A stretch of DNA of 64,000 nt from Proteobacteria bacterium SG_bin6 (lineage in GTDB: Bacteria > Pseudomonadota > Alphaproteobacteria > Sphingomonadales > Sphingomonadaceae): the NCBI GenBank assembly GCA_002083435.1, contig LWDJ01000021.1, positions 1-64,000 on the forward strand. The letters run 5' to 3'. Positions 17,076-24,968 of this stretch are shown here, piece after piece (the stretch's first letter is position 1; the number at the start of each line of letters is the position of its first letter). The notes under the pieces are model-generated. The model saw only the letters and a list, made by a program, of their open reading frames with translations. It did not search any database and had not been told where the DNA came from. A program made the translations under genes and the position numbers.

Positions 17076-17804
17076 TTAGATATCGGTCATAAAGGTTCCA
17101 ACGAACCGAACGCGATCGGTGGACAACTCCTCGATGAGCTTCTTCATTGCCGACATCAATGTCTGGTCGCGCCGCCCGATTAGCAAGGCATAACGCATCG
17201 CCAGCGCCACGCGCCGCGTGTCCGTGGTGCTGGCGCCGGAAGGCGTATCGACAATCGTGAACTCGTAATCGCGCATGCAATCGTCGAACAGTCGCTTGAA
17301 ATCGCGGGTGGCGATCAGGTCCAGGAAACCGGTCACCCCCGAACCCGCGTAGAGCAGCGACAGATTGGGCAAGACCTGGCGGTGAATCTCGTCGGCAGGA
17401 ACGTCGAGGTCACTGGTCAGCATCTGGCACAGGCCGCCTGTCGGCGCCGGCGGACGAATGAATTGCGCGACACCGGGATGGTAAAGATTGGCGTCGATCA
17501 GCAATGTCTTGATCCCCGCCTGCGCGCACGCGACCGCGAGATTGACGGCGACGGTCGTGCAGCCGGCATGGCGATCGGGGCTGCAGATCGCCATGCCGCG
17601 GCGCCCGTCGCGCAAATGGCCGGCCATCAAATGGGTCTGCAGCGAACGTATTCCCGTGGCCGCGGCGCTATCCGGCTCCGACAGGACAACGACGCGCCGG
17701 GAGAAGCGATAGCCCGTCTGCGGCGAGCCTCGAACCGCATCCTCCTGCACCATGTCCTCACGGGGGGCCAAGTCATCGAGCGTCACATCGGGCGTCTCGG
17801 TCAT
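17076..17804 (-). CDS. cytoplasmic partner of the polysaccharide co-polymerase (SpsE/GelE-like), degenerate Walker A
   Basis: 242 residues resembling the cytoplasmic domain of BY-kinases. The P-loop region reads SPDRHAGCTTVAVNLA, so the Walker A lysine of GxGKT is replaced by Cys82. The Walker A' motif is LLIDANLYHP, with Asn106 in place of the second Asp. There is no C-terminal tyrosine cluster. In sphingan loci, SpsE/GelE partners SpsC/GelC in chain-length control. The gene starts in a 4-bp overlap with the PCP gene. The altered nucleotide site argues against normal autokinase activity. Confidence 0.82.
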   Translation of the reverse strand: MTETPDVTLDDLAPREDMVQEDAVRGSPQTGYRFSRRVVVLSEPDSAAATGIRSLQTHLMAGHLRDGRRGMAICSPDRHAGCTTVAVNLAVACAQAGIKTLLIDANLYHPGVAQFIRPPAPTGGLCQMLTSDLDVPADEIHRQVLPNLSLLYAGSGVTGFLDLIATRDFKRLFDDCMRDYEFTIVDTPSGASTTDTRRVALAMRYALLIGRRDQTLMSAMKKLIEELSTDRVRFVGTFMTDI

Positions 17805-19144
17805 GCGGGGCGAGCTCCTTGTGTCAACCCAAGCAAGTGCAGCAGGCCGTCCGCCGGGCCCGGGCTTCTTTCCCGCGTCACCATCGCCCCGATCAAGGGT
17901 ATCTCAGCGAAATCGAGATCCTCGGGCCCGCGGACGCGCCGGACGAGAAGCTCGATCAGCACGGCAAGGACAAGACCCAGCGCGATTCCGCCCCCGATCC
18001 CCCCAAACACATAGAGCCGCTTCGCCAAGGTGACGGGTGCGGATGGCTGAACGGCATTGCCGAGCACTTCGAACCCCGACTCGGTCGATTGCGCTTCCAG
18101 CGCGAAATCCGCCGCGCGCTGTTGCGTCTTGGTGAGCTGATCGCGCAGCACAGAGACATCACCGGCCAGCCGCTGCGCCTCCCCCACCAGCCCGCGCCGC
18201 GCCAGCACCTTCTGCGTCTGGCTGTTGATCTGGTTGGTTACCGACGGCCCCGCGGCAGGCCCGCGCATCGCAGCACGCGTCGCGGCGGCTTCGCGCGCGA
18301 CGGCCGCGTTCAGCGCGGCGCGCTTTGCCTGCATCGCGAGGATATCGGGGTGATTGGGCCCGAGTGAGCGCCGCGCCTGGGCGAGTTCGGCGTCAAGCGC
18401 GGCGAGTTGGCCCGAAGATGGCGTGCTCACCGGTCCACCAATCACCGCGGACACGCTGGGTTGGGACTCGGCGCTGCTGGCCAGCGCGCGCAGCCGTGCC
18501 GATTCGGGATCGCTGTTATCGTCCTGCAGGACGATGTTGTTGGCACGCTCGAAATTGCTTTTGCGCCGTTCCGCGGCAGCCAGATCGCGCTTGAGCTTCG
18601 TCGCTTGCGCTTCAAACCATCTGGCGTTGCGCGCGGCGACCTCGCGCTTCATCGCCACCGTTTCGTCGAGAAAGGCATCGCGCAAGGCATTCGCGACGGC
18701 GGGAGCATTCTCGCGCGAGCTTGATGCATAGGTAATTTCGAGCACGGGCGTGGTCGGGATCAGATAGGCATTGGTGGATCTGGTGATCAGCGATGCCAGC
18801 CAATGCGCATAGTCGATCTGCCGGTTGGGAAATTCTGCCAGATACGCGCGTCGCAGCACGGGCGATTGGTCCCACCCCAGCTTGCGTGCGGCGCCATAGG
18901 CCACCCGGAAAGTGGTGATGAGTTCGGTCTGCGCCTGCACATAGGGTCCGAACGACCGCGCGTTGACCGTTGCCTCGGTAACAGGATCGGGCCGCAGCAG
19001 GTTCACGACGAGCCGCGACTTCGCGACGTAATAGCTTGGCGCGAGCTTGGCGGCGACGGCGCCGGCGATCCCGCCAACGACCACCATCGTCAGGATCAGA
19101 TACCGCCGCGCCAGCAGCATCCGCCAGATTTGAACCACGCTCAT
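17801..19144 (-). CDS. polysaccharide co-polymerase / chain length determinant (SpsC/GelC-like)
   Basis: 447 residues from ATG 19144 (MSVVQIWRMLLARRYLILTM). A first membrane helix lies near residues 14-36, a long periplasmic region rich in Ala/Arg/Gln with coiled-coil character follows, and a second helix (YVFGGIGGGIALGLVLAVLI) sits near residues 390-412 with a short cytoplasmic tail. This is the Wzz/Wzc-type PCP plan that sets polymer length and links to the outer-membrane exporter. The Pro-rich motif before the second helix (VQPSAPVTLAKRL) is typical. The export gene lies 40 bp upstream in the same direction. Confidence 0.88.
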   Translation of the reverse strand: MSVVQIWRMLLARRYLILTMVVVGGIAGAVAAKLAPSYYVAKSRLVVNLLRPDPVTEATVNARSFGPYVQAQTELITTFRVAYGAARKLGWDQSPVLRRAYLAEFPNRQIDYAHWLASLITRSTNAYLIPTTPVLEITYASSSRENAPAVANALRDAFLDETVAMKREVAARNARWFEAQATKLKRDLAAAERRKSNFERANNIVLQDDNSDPESARLRALASSAESQPSVSAVIGGPVSTPSSGQLAALDAELAQARRSLGPNHPDILAMQAKRAALNAAVAREAAATRAAMRGPAAGPSVTNQINSQTQKVLARRGLVGEAQRLAGDVSVLRDQLTKTQQRAADFALEAQSTESGFEVLGNAVQPSAPVTLAKRLYVFGGIGGGIALGLVLAVLIELLVRRVRGPEDLDFAEIPLIGAMVTRERSPGPADGLLHLLGLTQGARPA

Positions 19145-19184
19145 CCGCCTACTCCCGCGACGCGTACCGCCTGCCCGCGCGGTT

Positions 19185-20057
19185 CTAGAAGAAACGCTCG
19201 CCGACCACCACAACGTCTTCGGGAAGCACCTTATCCCCGAGCTGGGCTTTGGTTTCCTTGCCGGCACGCACCAGCTTGATCCGCTTGTCCGATCCGAGTC
19301 CGGTCAAACCACCCCCGCGCGCCAGCGCCATCTGCAGCGTCATCTCTCCCGTCACCGGATAGGCCCCCGGTGCGTTCACCTGCCCATAGATGTAAAAAAT
19401 CTTGGGCTGGGGCACATAGACCTTGTCGCCGTCGCTCACCAGCGGATCGTTCGTCGTGCCGCCCGTCGCGATAGCGCGGAGCGAATATTCGTGCGATCCC
19501 CCGTCAACCCGCGTCAGCATGATCGAATCGATCGCCGGATTGGCGACGCCGCCCGCCCGGGCGACGATTTCTGACAAGCGATAGGCCCGGTCGATCGGCA
19601 CGACCCCCGGCGCATTCACCGCGCCGAGCACGGTCACATAACGGCTCGCGAAGCTCACGACCGACACATTCTCTGCCGGATTCTCGAAAAAGCCGCCCTG
19701 CTTCAGGGTGCGGCGGACGTCTTCGCGCAGTTGCAGCACGCTGCGACCGGCGGCGGAGACGCTGTTGATCAGCGGCAACAGCACGCTGCCATCGTCCTGA
19801 ATTTGCACACGCGCGTTGAAATCGGTGCGGCCGATCACCGAGACTTCGATGACGTCGCCCTTACCCAAAACATAGCTCTCGCGCTGGACATTGGCACGCA
19901 AGGCAGCGTCCGTGCCGGCCTGTTCCTGTCCACGGTCGGGGCTCGGCATCGTGCCGGTCGGCCCGGCGGGCGCGGGTGTGGTCTGCGCCGCCAGGGGGTT
20001 GGAGGCGGCGAGGATGAGCAAGCTGCTCACGACCAGCACGGTTAAGCGTTTGAACAT
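19185..20057 (-). CDS. outer-membrane polysaccharide export protein, Wza/SpsD-like
   Basis: 290 residues from ATG 20057. A signal peptide (MFKRLTVLVVSSLLILAASN, cleavage probably after LAA) lacks a lipobox cysteine. The Poly_export domain begins YVLGKGDVIEVSVIGR and is followed by two SLBB-type repeats (VTVLGAVNAPGVVPIDRAYR and FYIYGQVNAPGAYPVTGEMT). OPX proteins form the outer-membrane channel that takes polymer from the PCP. The gene order OPX-PCP-kinase-like on one strand matches sphingan D-C-E genes. It is the only OPX gene in the window. Confidence 0.9.
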   Translation of the reverse strand: MFKRLTVLVVSSLLILAASNPLAAQTTPAPAGPTGTMPSPDRGQEQAGTDAALRANVQRESYVLGKGDVIEVSVIGRTDFNARVQIQDDGSVLLPLINSVSAAGRSVLQLREDVRRTLKQGGFFENPAENVSVVSFASRYVTVLGAVNAPGVVPIDRAYRLSEIVARAGGVANPAIDSIMLTRVDGGSHEYSLRAIATGGTTNDPLVSDGDKVYVPQPKIFYIYGQVNAPGAYPVTGEMTLQMALARGGGLTGLGSDKRIKLVRAGKETKAQLGDKVLPEDVVVVGERFF

Positions 20058-20359
20058 AGCCACTCCTTGGCACTCCCGCCGCGTACGACGGCCCACCCCC
20101 GACTCGGGGTGTCTATAAAGTTACCGTCGCGCGAGCGAAACCCACGGACGCACGCGTTGGGCGCCGGCATGGCGGGTTGTGCGGAGCGATACGAGCAGCT
20201 TTTTTTGGCTCCGCAGCCGGTATGATTATCGTGATTGTACCGTAATTGTTAAATTAACTAACGCCCGCAGAGCGCGTTTAATATTCCGCATGAGAAAGGA
20301 GAGATCGGGTCACGGCACCGTGTGTGTCAACAACGGGGCTCATTGCGGGATATTCCACC
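20058..20359. other. 302-bp divergent intergenic region with AT-rich core
   Basis: This gap lies between the divergent OPX gene and the RTX beta-helix gene. It holds one clear inverted repeat (20180-20215), then an AT-rich stretch at about 20221-20265 that is unusual for this genome and may contain the promoter of the RTX gene. A GTG at 20324 in frame with the RTX protein offers an alternative start. No convincing gene was seen. Confidence 0.5.
20180..20215. promoter_or_regulatory. 8-bp inverted repeat upstream of the RTX beta-helix gene
   Basis: TGCGGAGC (20180-20187) and GCTCCGCA (20208-20215) are perfectly complementary, with a 20-base loop that includes a run of seven T residues. It could be an operator, a leader hairpin or an end for transcription coming from elsewhere. 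It lies about 145 bp before the RTX start. Confidence 0.35.
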
Positions 20360-22309
20360 ATGGCGATCTTCACTGTTTCCAGCGCAGCCGAACTCATGGC
20401 TGCGGCATCAAAGGCAGCCGGCGGCGACACGATATTGTTAGCACCTGGTACTTACAGCAGCGTTTCTCTACGTGGTATCAACATTAATGGCCAGGTGACT
20501 ATTACTTCGGCTGACAAGACGAAGCCTGTTGAAATCAACGGCCTTGCCGTGAACGGATCGAGCGGGTTCACCTTCTCCAACCTGGTCCTGGCGGACAAGG
20601 ATGCTTCAACCCTGTATGATTTCAGCGTCAAGCAGTCGAAGAATATCAATTTCGACAGTGTTTTGGTCAAAGGGCCTGACGGTGCCACCGGTTACAACGC
20701 CGCCCCCTTCATGGTGCGTGACAGCAGCAATATCACGATCACCAACTCCGAATTCACGCACGCCCGCTACGGCCTGAGCATGCTGGATAATAATGGGGTG
20801 ACCCTGAGCGGCAATTACTTCCACGACATTCGGACCGACGGCATTCGCGGCGGCGGGAACTCGAATATCAAGATCGTCAGCAATTTCTTCACGGATTTCC
20901 GTCCGGCGGCTGGTGATCACGCCGACGCGATCCAATTCTGGACCACCAACACCACCACCAGCGCCCAGAATATCACGATCAAGGACAATGGCTTCGTCCG
21001 CGGTGACGGCGCCGCGATCCAGGGCATTTTCATGCGCGACGAAGTCGGCAACCTGCCCTACAAGAATGTCGTGATCGACGGCAACTTGATCGTCGGTGGG
21101 TTGTACCACGGGATCAGCGTCACCAATGCCACCGATCTGACCGTCAGCGGCAATTCGGTTGCCGGCTTTACCGACCAGAAGTCTTGGATTTCGGTTCCGA
21201 GCGGCGCAACCCTTACGAACAACAAGGCCGAACTCATCATCTACGCCGGCCAGATCCAGCAGAGCGTGCCGGGCAACGAACTCATCAAGCCGGTCTATGA
21301 CCAGGGCGGCGCCCTGATCAATGCGTGGCTGTCAGAGCACCCGGAAGCGCGCGAGGCGCTGGGTTACCTGGCGCCGACCTCCGAACAGATGATCGCGCTG
21401 GCAAGCTTCGCCACGACCGCGTCGACCACACCGCCTCCGGTCACCACGATTAACGGCACCGCCGGCGACGACAAGCTGAAAGCGGCCGTGGTTGGCGACA
21501 GCGTCCTGCTTGGTGGTCAAGGCAATGACATCCTGACGGGTGGCGATGGCCATACGCGAATGGAAGGGGGCACCGGCAACGACATCTATTATGTCAACTC
21601 AACGCGCGATCTGGTGGTCGAACGCGCCGGCGAGGGCACCGACACGGTCTATACCAGCATCGACTACACGCTGACCGACAATGTCGAGACGCTGCGCGTA
21701 ACCACGGCCAACCTTACGGTCCACGGCAACGCGCTCGACAACAGAATGGTCGGCAGTGACGGTGTCGACGTGATCTACGGCGAGGATGGCAACGATTCGC
21801 TTCAAGGGCTGGGCGGCAACGACATCCTGGTGGGCGGCGCCGGCAATGACAATCTGTCGGGCGGCGACGGCAGTGACGTCCTCGACGGCGGCGATGGCAA
21901 TGACAGCCTGAACGGTGGCATCGGCGAGGACTGGCTTTATGGCGGCGCCGGAAGCGACACGCTGGAAGGCGGGGCCGGGGATGATATTCTGAGCGGCGGA
22001 AGCGGCGCGGATATGTTCCAGTTCCGCAATGACTCGCTCGGCTTCCAGGATGTTATCACCGATTTCAACCGCGTCGAAGGCGACCGCATCGGTCTGTCGA
22101 TGATCGACGCCAACCAGCTGACGGCGACCGACGACGCCTTCCGCTTCATCGGCACGGCCGCGTTCAGCAACCGCGCCGGCGAGCTGCGCTACTCGGTGAG
22201 CCAGGAAGGCGCCCTGGTGGAAGGCGACGTCAATGGCGACGGTGTCGCGGACTTCTCGGTGATGCTCCAGGGGGTGACGCAACTGACCGCGAGGGACTTC
22301 ATCCTCTAA
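20360..22309 (+). CDS. secreted beta-helix protein with RTX calcium-binding tail (type I secretion substrate)
   Basis: 649 residues from ATG 20360 (MAIFTVSSAAELMAAASK); GTG 20324 would add 12. There is no signal peptide. Residues 10-320 form a right-handed beta-helix with TDGIRGGG, HADAIQFWTTNTT, QGIFMRDEVGNLPYK, LYHGISVTNAT and DQKSWI, shared with the lipoprotein at 14.4 kb. Residues from about 370 contain RTX nonapeptides (GGDGNDSLNGG, GGAGSDTLEGGAGDD). The end, LTARDFIL, resembles type I secretion signals. A beta-helix plus RTX plan recalls AlgE epimerases and some lyases, but no known catalytic motif was recognised. Confidence 0.85.
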   Translation: MAIFTVSSAAELMAAASKAAGGDTILLAPGTYSSVSLRGININGQVTITSADKTKPVEINGLAVNGSSGFTFSNLVLADKDASTLYDFSVKQSKNINFDSVLVKGPDGATGYNAAPFMVRDSSNITITNSEFTHARYGLSMLDNNGVTLSGNYFHDIRTDGIRGGGNSNIKIVSNFFTDFRPAAGDHADAIQFWTTNTTTSAQNITIKDNGFVRGDGAAIQGIFMRDEVGNLPYKNVVIDGNLIVGGLYHGISVTNATDLTVSGNSVAGFTDQKSWISVPSGATLTNNKAELIIYAGQIQQSVPGNELIKPVYDQGGALINAWLSEHPEAREALGYLAPTSEQMIALASFATTASTTPPPVTTINGTAGDDKLKAAVVGDSVLLGGQGNDILTGGDGHTRMEGGTGNDIYYVNSTRDLVVERAGEGTDTVYTSIDYTLTDNVETLRVTTANLTVHGNALDNRMVGSDGVDVIYGEDGNDSLQGLGGNDILVGGAGNDNLSGGDGSDVLDGGDGNDSLNGGIGEDWLYGGAGSDTLEGGAGDDILSGGSGADMFQFRNDSLGFQDVITDFNRVEGDRIGLSMIDANQLTATDDAFRFIGTAAFSNRAGELRYSVSQEGALVEGDVNGDGVADFSVMLQGVTQLTARDFIL

Positions 22310-22330
22310 TCGCGCGTTCACATGCCAGAC

Positions 22331-22366
22331 GACGGCCGGGCATCAACCGCCCGGCCGTCAACTTTT
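22331..22366 (+). terminator. intrinsic terminator-like hairpin after the RTX gene
   Basis: GACGGCCGGGC (22331-22341) pairs perfectly with GCCCGGCCGTC (22349-22359) across a 7-nt loop. The following bases are AACTTTT, a short T-run. It lies 22 bp after the RTX stop and before the pyruvyltransferase, so the RTX gene is probably a single transcription unit. Confidence 0.75.
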
Positions 22367-22499
22367 GCGGTCGGAACGATGTGCCGTCCCCGCGGTTCTT
22401 GCCGCATTGCGGAAAAAGCCGGCGGCGATGGGTGGACAGGCGCGGATTGCCGCGCCATCAGTCGCACGGCAAACGACGAACGACCAAAAGGGCGGCAGC

Positions 22500-23699
22500 A
22501 TGAGCGACATCCGTGGCGCGCCGCGCCCCATCACGATCGGGATGCTCTGGCACTCGCTCAACTCGGGCAATTTGGGGGTTGGCGCCCTCACCGCGGCAAA
22601 TATCGCCCTGGCGCGGGAAGCGGCGATCGCCGAGGGGCTCACGCCCCGGTTCGTCGTGATGGCGGCTCGCGATCGCGGCACCGCGGCGATGACCGTGCCC
22701 GACACCGAGGTGTTCACCATCGATCGGCGCGCGATCACGGGCCGATCGGGCTTTTGGCGAGCCGTGGGCGGGGTTGATTGCGTTCTCGATATCGGCGCCG
22801 GAGACAGTTTCGCCGAAATCTATGGACCACGCCGCTTCTTCTTCATGATGGTCACCAAGGCGATGACGCTTACGCGGGGCGTGCCGCTTCTGCTTGCGCC
22901 GCAGACGATCGGGCCGTTCACCAAGCCAGCCTATCGGCTGCCGGCGGCGGCGGCGATGAACCGCTGCGTCGCCGTGTTCGCGCGCGACGAGACCTCGCGC
23001 ACGGTCGCGGCCCAAATGGCGCCGCGCACCCGGGTCGCGCTCTCGGTCGATGTCGCCTTCGTCCTGCCATATGACGATCGCTCGGCCGAGCGCGGCGGCG
23101 CCAAGCTGCGCATCGGGGTGAATGCGTCGGGACTGTTGTTCGCGGAGGCTGAGAGCGGCCGCAATCGCTTCAGCCTTTCCTACGACTATGCAGCCTTTAC
23201 CCGCGCGCTGCTGCAACGGCTGAGCGCGCGCGATGATGTCGAGATCCACCTCGTGCCGCACGCGACGAGCAACACCAATCCCGGCGACGACGATGGCGCG
23301 TTGGCCGATCGGCTCGCAAGCGAGTTTCCCCGCGCGATCCGCGTTCCCAATTTCGTCGATCCGTCGGCGGCCAAAAGCTATATCTCCAGCCTCGATCTGC
23401 TGATCGCGGCGCGGATGCACGCCTGCATCGGCGCTTTTTCATCGGGAACGCCAGTCGTGCCGGTTGCGTATAGCCGCAAGTTCACGGGGCTGTTCGGCTT
23501 GCTCGAGTATGAGATGATGGTGCCGTTCACCGGAATTGACGTCGATGGCGCGCTCGCGCGCGTTCAGCAGGCCATTGACGATCGCGCCGCGCTCGCTGCC
23601 CAGATGCAGCGCGGCATGGCCAAGGTCGAGGCGCTGCTGGACGTTTACCGCGCGGAACTTCGCCAACTGTTCGCACGCGCGGCGAAGCCCGCCTCGTGA
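22500..23699 (+). CDS. polysaccharide pyruvyltransferase family protein
   Basis: 399 residues from ATG 22500, with AAAGGGCGGC upstream. The N-terminus (ITIGMLWHSLNSGNLGVGAL) carries the family's GNxG-type loop. The middle motif LLLAPQTIGPF and the late SSLDLLIAARMHACIGAFSSG are the usual markers of the CsaB/WcaK family, including the conserved RMH. These enzymes transfer pyruvate from phosphoenolpyruvate to sugars as ketals. Its stop overlaps the start of the FrhB-like gene (GTGA), so the two are coupled, a pairing common in EPS loci. Confidence 0.87.
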   Translation: MSDIRGAPRPITIGMLWHSLNSGNLGVGALTAANIALAREAAIAEGLTPRFVVMAARDRGTAAMTVPDTEVFTIDRRAITGRSGFWRAVGGVDCVLDIGAGDSFAEIYGPRRFFFMMVTKAMTLTRGVPLLLAPQTIGPFTKPAYRLPAAAAMNRCVAVFARDETSRTVAAQMAPRTRVALSVDVAFVLPYDDRSAERGGAKLRIGVNASGLLFAEAESGRNRFSLSYDYAAFTRALLQRLSARDDVEIHLVPHATSNTNPGDDDGALADRLASEFPRAIRVPNFVDPSAAKSYISSLDLLIAARMHACIGAFSSGTPVVPVAYSRKFTGLFGLLEYEMMVPFTGIDVDGALARVQQAIDDRAALAAQMQRGMAKVEALLDVYRAELRQLFARAAKPAS

Positions 23700-24910
23700 C
23701 ATTGGGATCACCAACCGTCGCCCGGGTGCTCAAGGCCGACATGTGCAGCGGCTGCGGGCTGTGCGCGGGTATCTCGGAAGGCGCCATCGCGATGGCGATG
23801 CAGCCGCCGGGATTCGCGCGCCCGGTCGCGCGCGGGCCCGTCAGTGCGGCGACGGAACGCGTGATCGCCGACAGCTGCCCCGGCGCGCGCGTCGCGCCTT
23901 GGGCCGCCGACCCCGACCGGCACCCCTATTGGGGAGCTGCGCGGCTGACGATGACGGGGCAGGCCGTCGATCCGGCGGTTCGCTTCGCCGGTGCCTCTGG
24001 CGGCGCGCTTTCGGCGCTCGCGATCCACGCAATCGAGAGCGGGCTGGTCGACCGGGTGCTCCATGTCGAGGCCGATCCCGATGATCCGACGGGCAATCGC
24101 CTGCGCTGGTCGCGCGGCCGGGACGAAGTGCTGGCGGGCGCGGGCTCGCGCTACGCCGCTTCCTCGCCCCTTGAGGTGATCGACGCGGCGCTGGCGGAAG
24201 GCGGGACGTTCGCCTTTATCGGCAAGCCTTGTGATGCCTCGGCGTTGCGCCAGCTCGGTCGCCATGATCCGCGCGTCGCGGAGCGGATACCGCTCATTCT
24301 GTCCTTCTATTGTGGCGGCCTGCCGAGCCGGGCGGGTGCCCACCGGGTTGTGCGCGCGATGGGGCTTGAGCCCGATGCCGTCACCGCCTTCCGCTATCGC
24401 GGCAATGGCTGGCCAGGGCTCACCGTCGCCGAAACGCGCGACGGCCGCAGCGCGACGATGCGCTATGCCGATAGCTGGGGAGCCCATCTAAGCCGCGAAG
24501 TACAGTTTCGCTGCAAAATTTGCCCTGACGCGGTTGGCGGCGTGGCCGATATCGCCTGTGCCGACGCCTGGTATGGCGATGCGAACGGCTATCCGAGCTT
24601 CGAGGAACAGGACGGCCGAAGCCTCATTCAGGCGCGCAGCGAGGCTGGCGCGGCGCTGGTGCGCGCCGCGCTCGCAGCCCGCGCGATAACCGCCGAGCCG
24701 CTCGCCGAGGCCGAGATCGACCGGATGCAGCCTTCGCAGGCCAACCGCAAAAGGCTGATCGTGGCGCGCACAACGGCGTGCCGCGCGGTCGGCCGTTCGG
24801 TGCCGGTGATGCGCGGTCTCGACGTTGGTAAGGCGGCGCGGCGCGCACCGTTAGGGCTACAGCTGCGCAATTCCATGGGAACCCTGTTGCGCATCTTGAG
24901 GAGCGCTTGA
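23696..24910 (+). CDS. coenzyme F420 hydrogenase/dehydrogenase beta-subunit (FrhB)-like protein
   Basis: 404 residues starting at GTG 23696 inside a 4-bp overlap with the pyruvyltransferase. A ferredoxin-like half-motif CSGCGLC lies near residue 17; a full 4Fe-4S site would also need a fourth Cys (SCPG near residue 60 is a candidate). The FrhB N- and C-terminal domains are recognisable by GASGGALSALAIHAIE, IGKPCDASALRQL, FYCGGLPS and CKICPDAVGGVADIACADAW. Proteins of this type accompany pyruvyltransferases in glycan clusters; their reaction there is not established. The F420-dependent label is by family only. Confidence 0.8.
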   Translation: MTLGSPTVARVLKADMCSGCGLCAGISEGAIAMAMQPPGFARPVARGPVSAATERVIADSCPGARVAPWAADPDRHPYWGAARLTMTGQAVDPAVRFAGASGGALSALAIHAIESGLVDRVLHVEADPDDPTGNRLRWSRGRDEVLAGAGSRYAASSPLEVIDAALAEGGTFAFIGKPCDASALRQLGRHDPRVAERIPLILSFYCGGLPSRAGAHRVVRAMGLEPDAVTAFRYRGNGWPGLTVAETRDGRSATMRYADSWGAHLSREVQFRCKICPDAVGGVADIACADAWYGDANGYPSFEEQDGRSLIQARSEAGAALVRAALAARAITAEPLAEAEIDRMQPSQANRKRLIVARTTACRAVGRSVPVMRGLDVGKAARRAPLGLQLRNSMGTLLRILRSA

Positions 24911-24968
24911 ACCCGCGTTGACACGGTCTCCCCCTCGCCGATATCACAGCATTATAAGGGGAATTATT

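Noticed and set aside
22458..23420. Long minus-strand frame opposite the pyruvyltransferase gene.
   Set aside because: Arg/His/Asp-rich shadow of a gene with clear family motifs on the plus strand.
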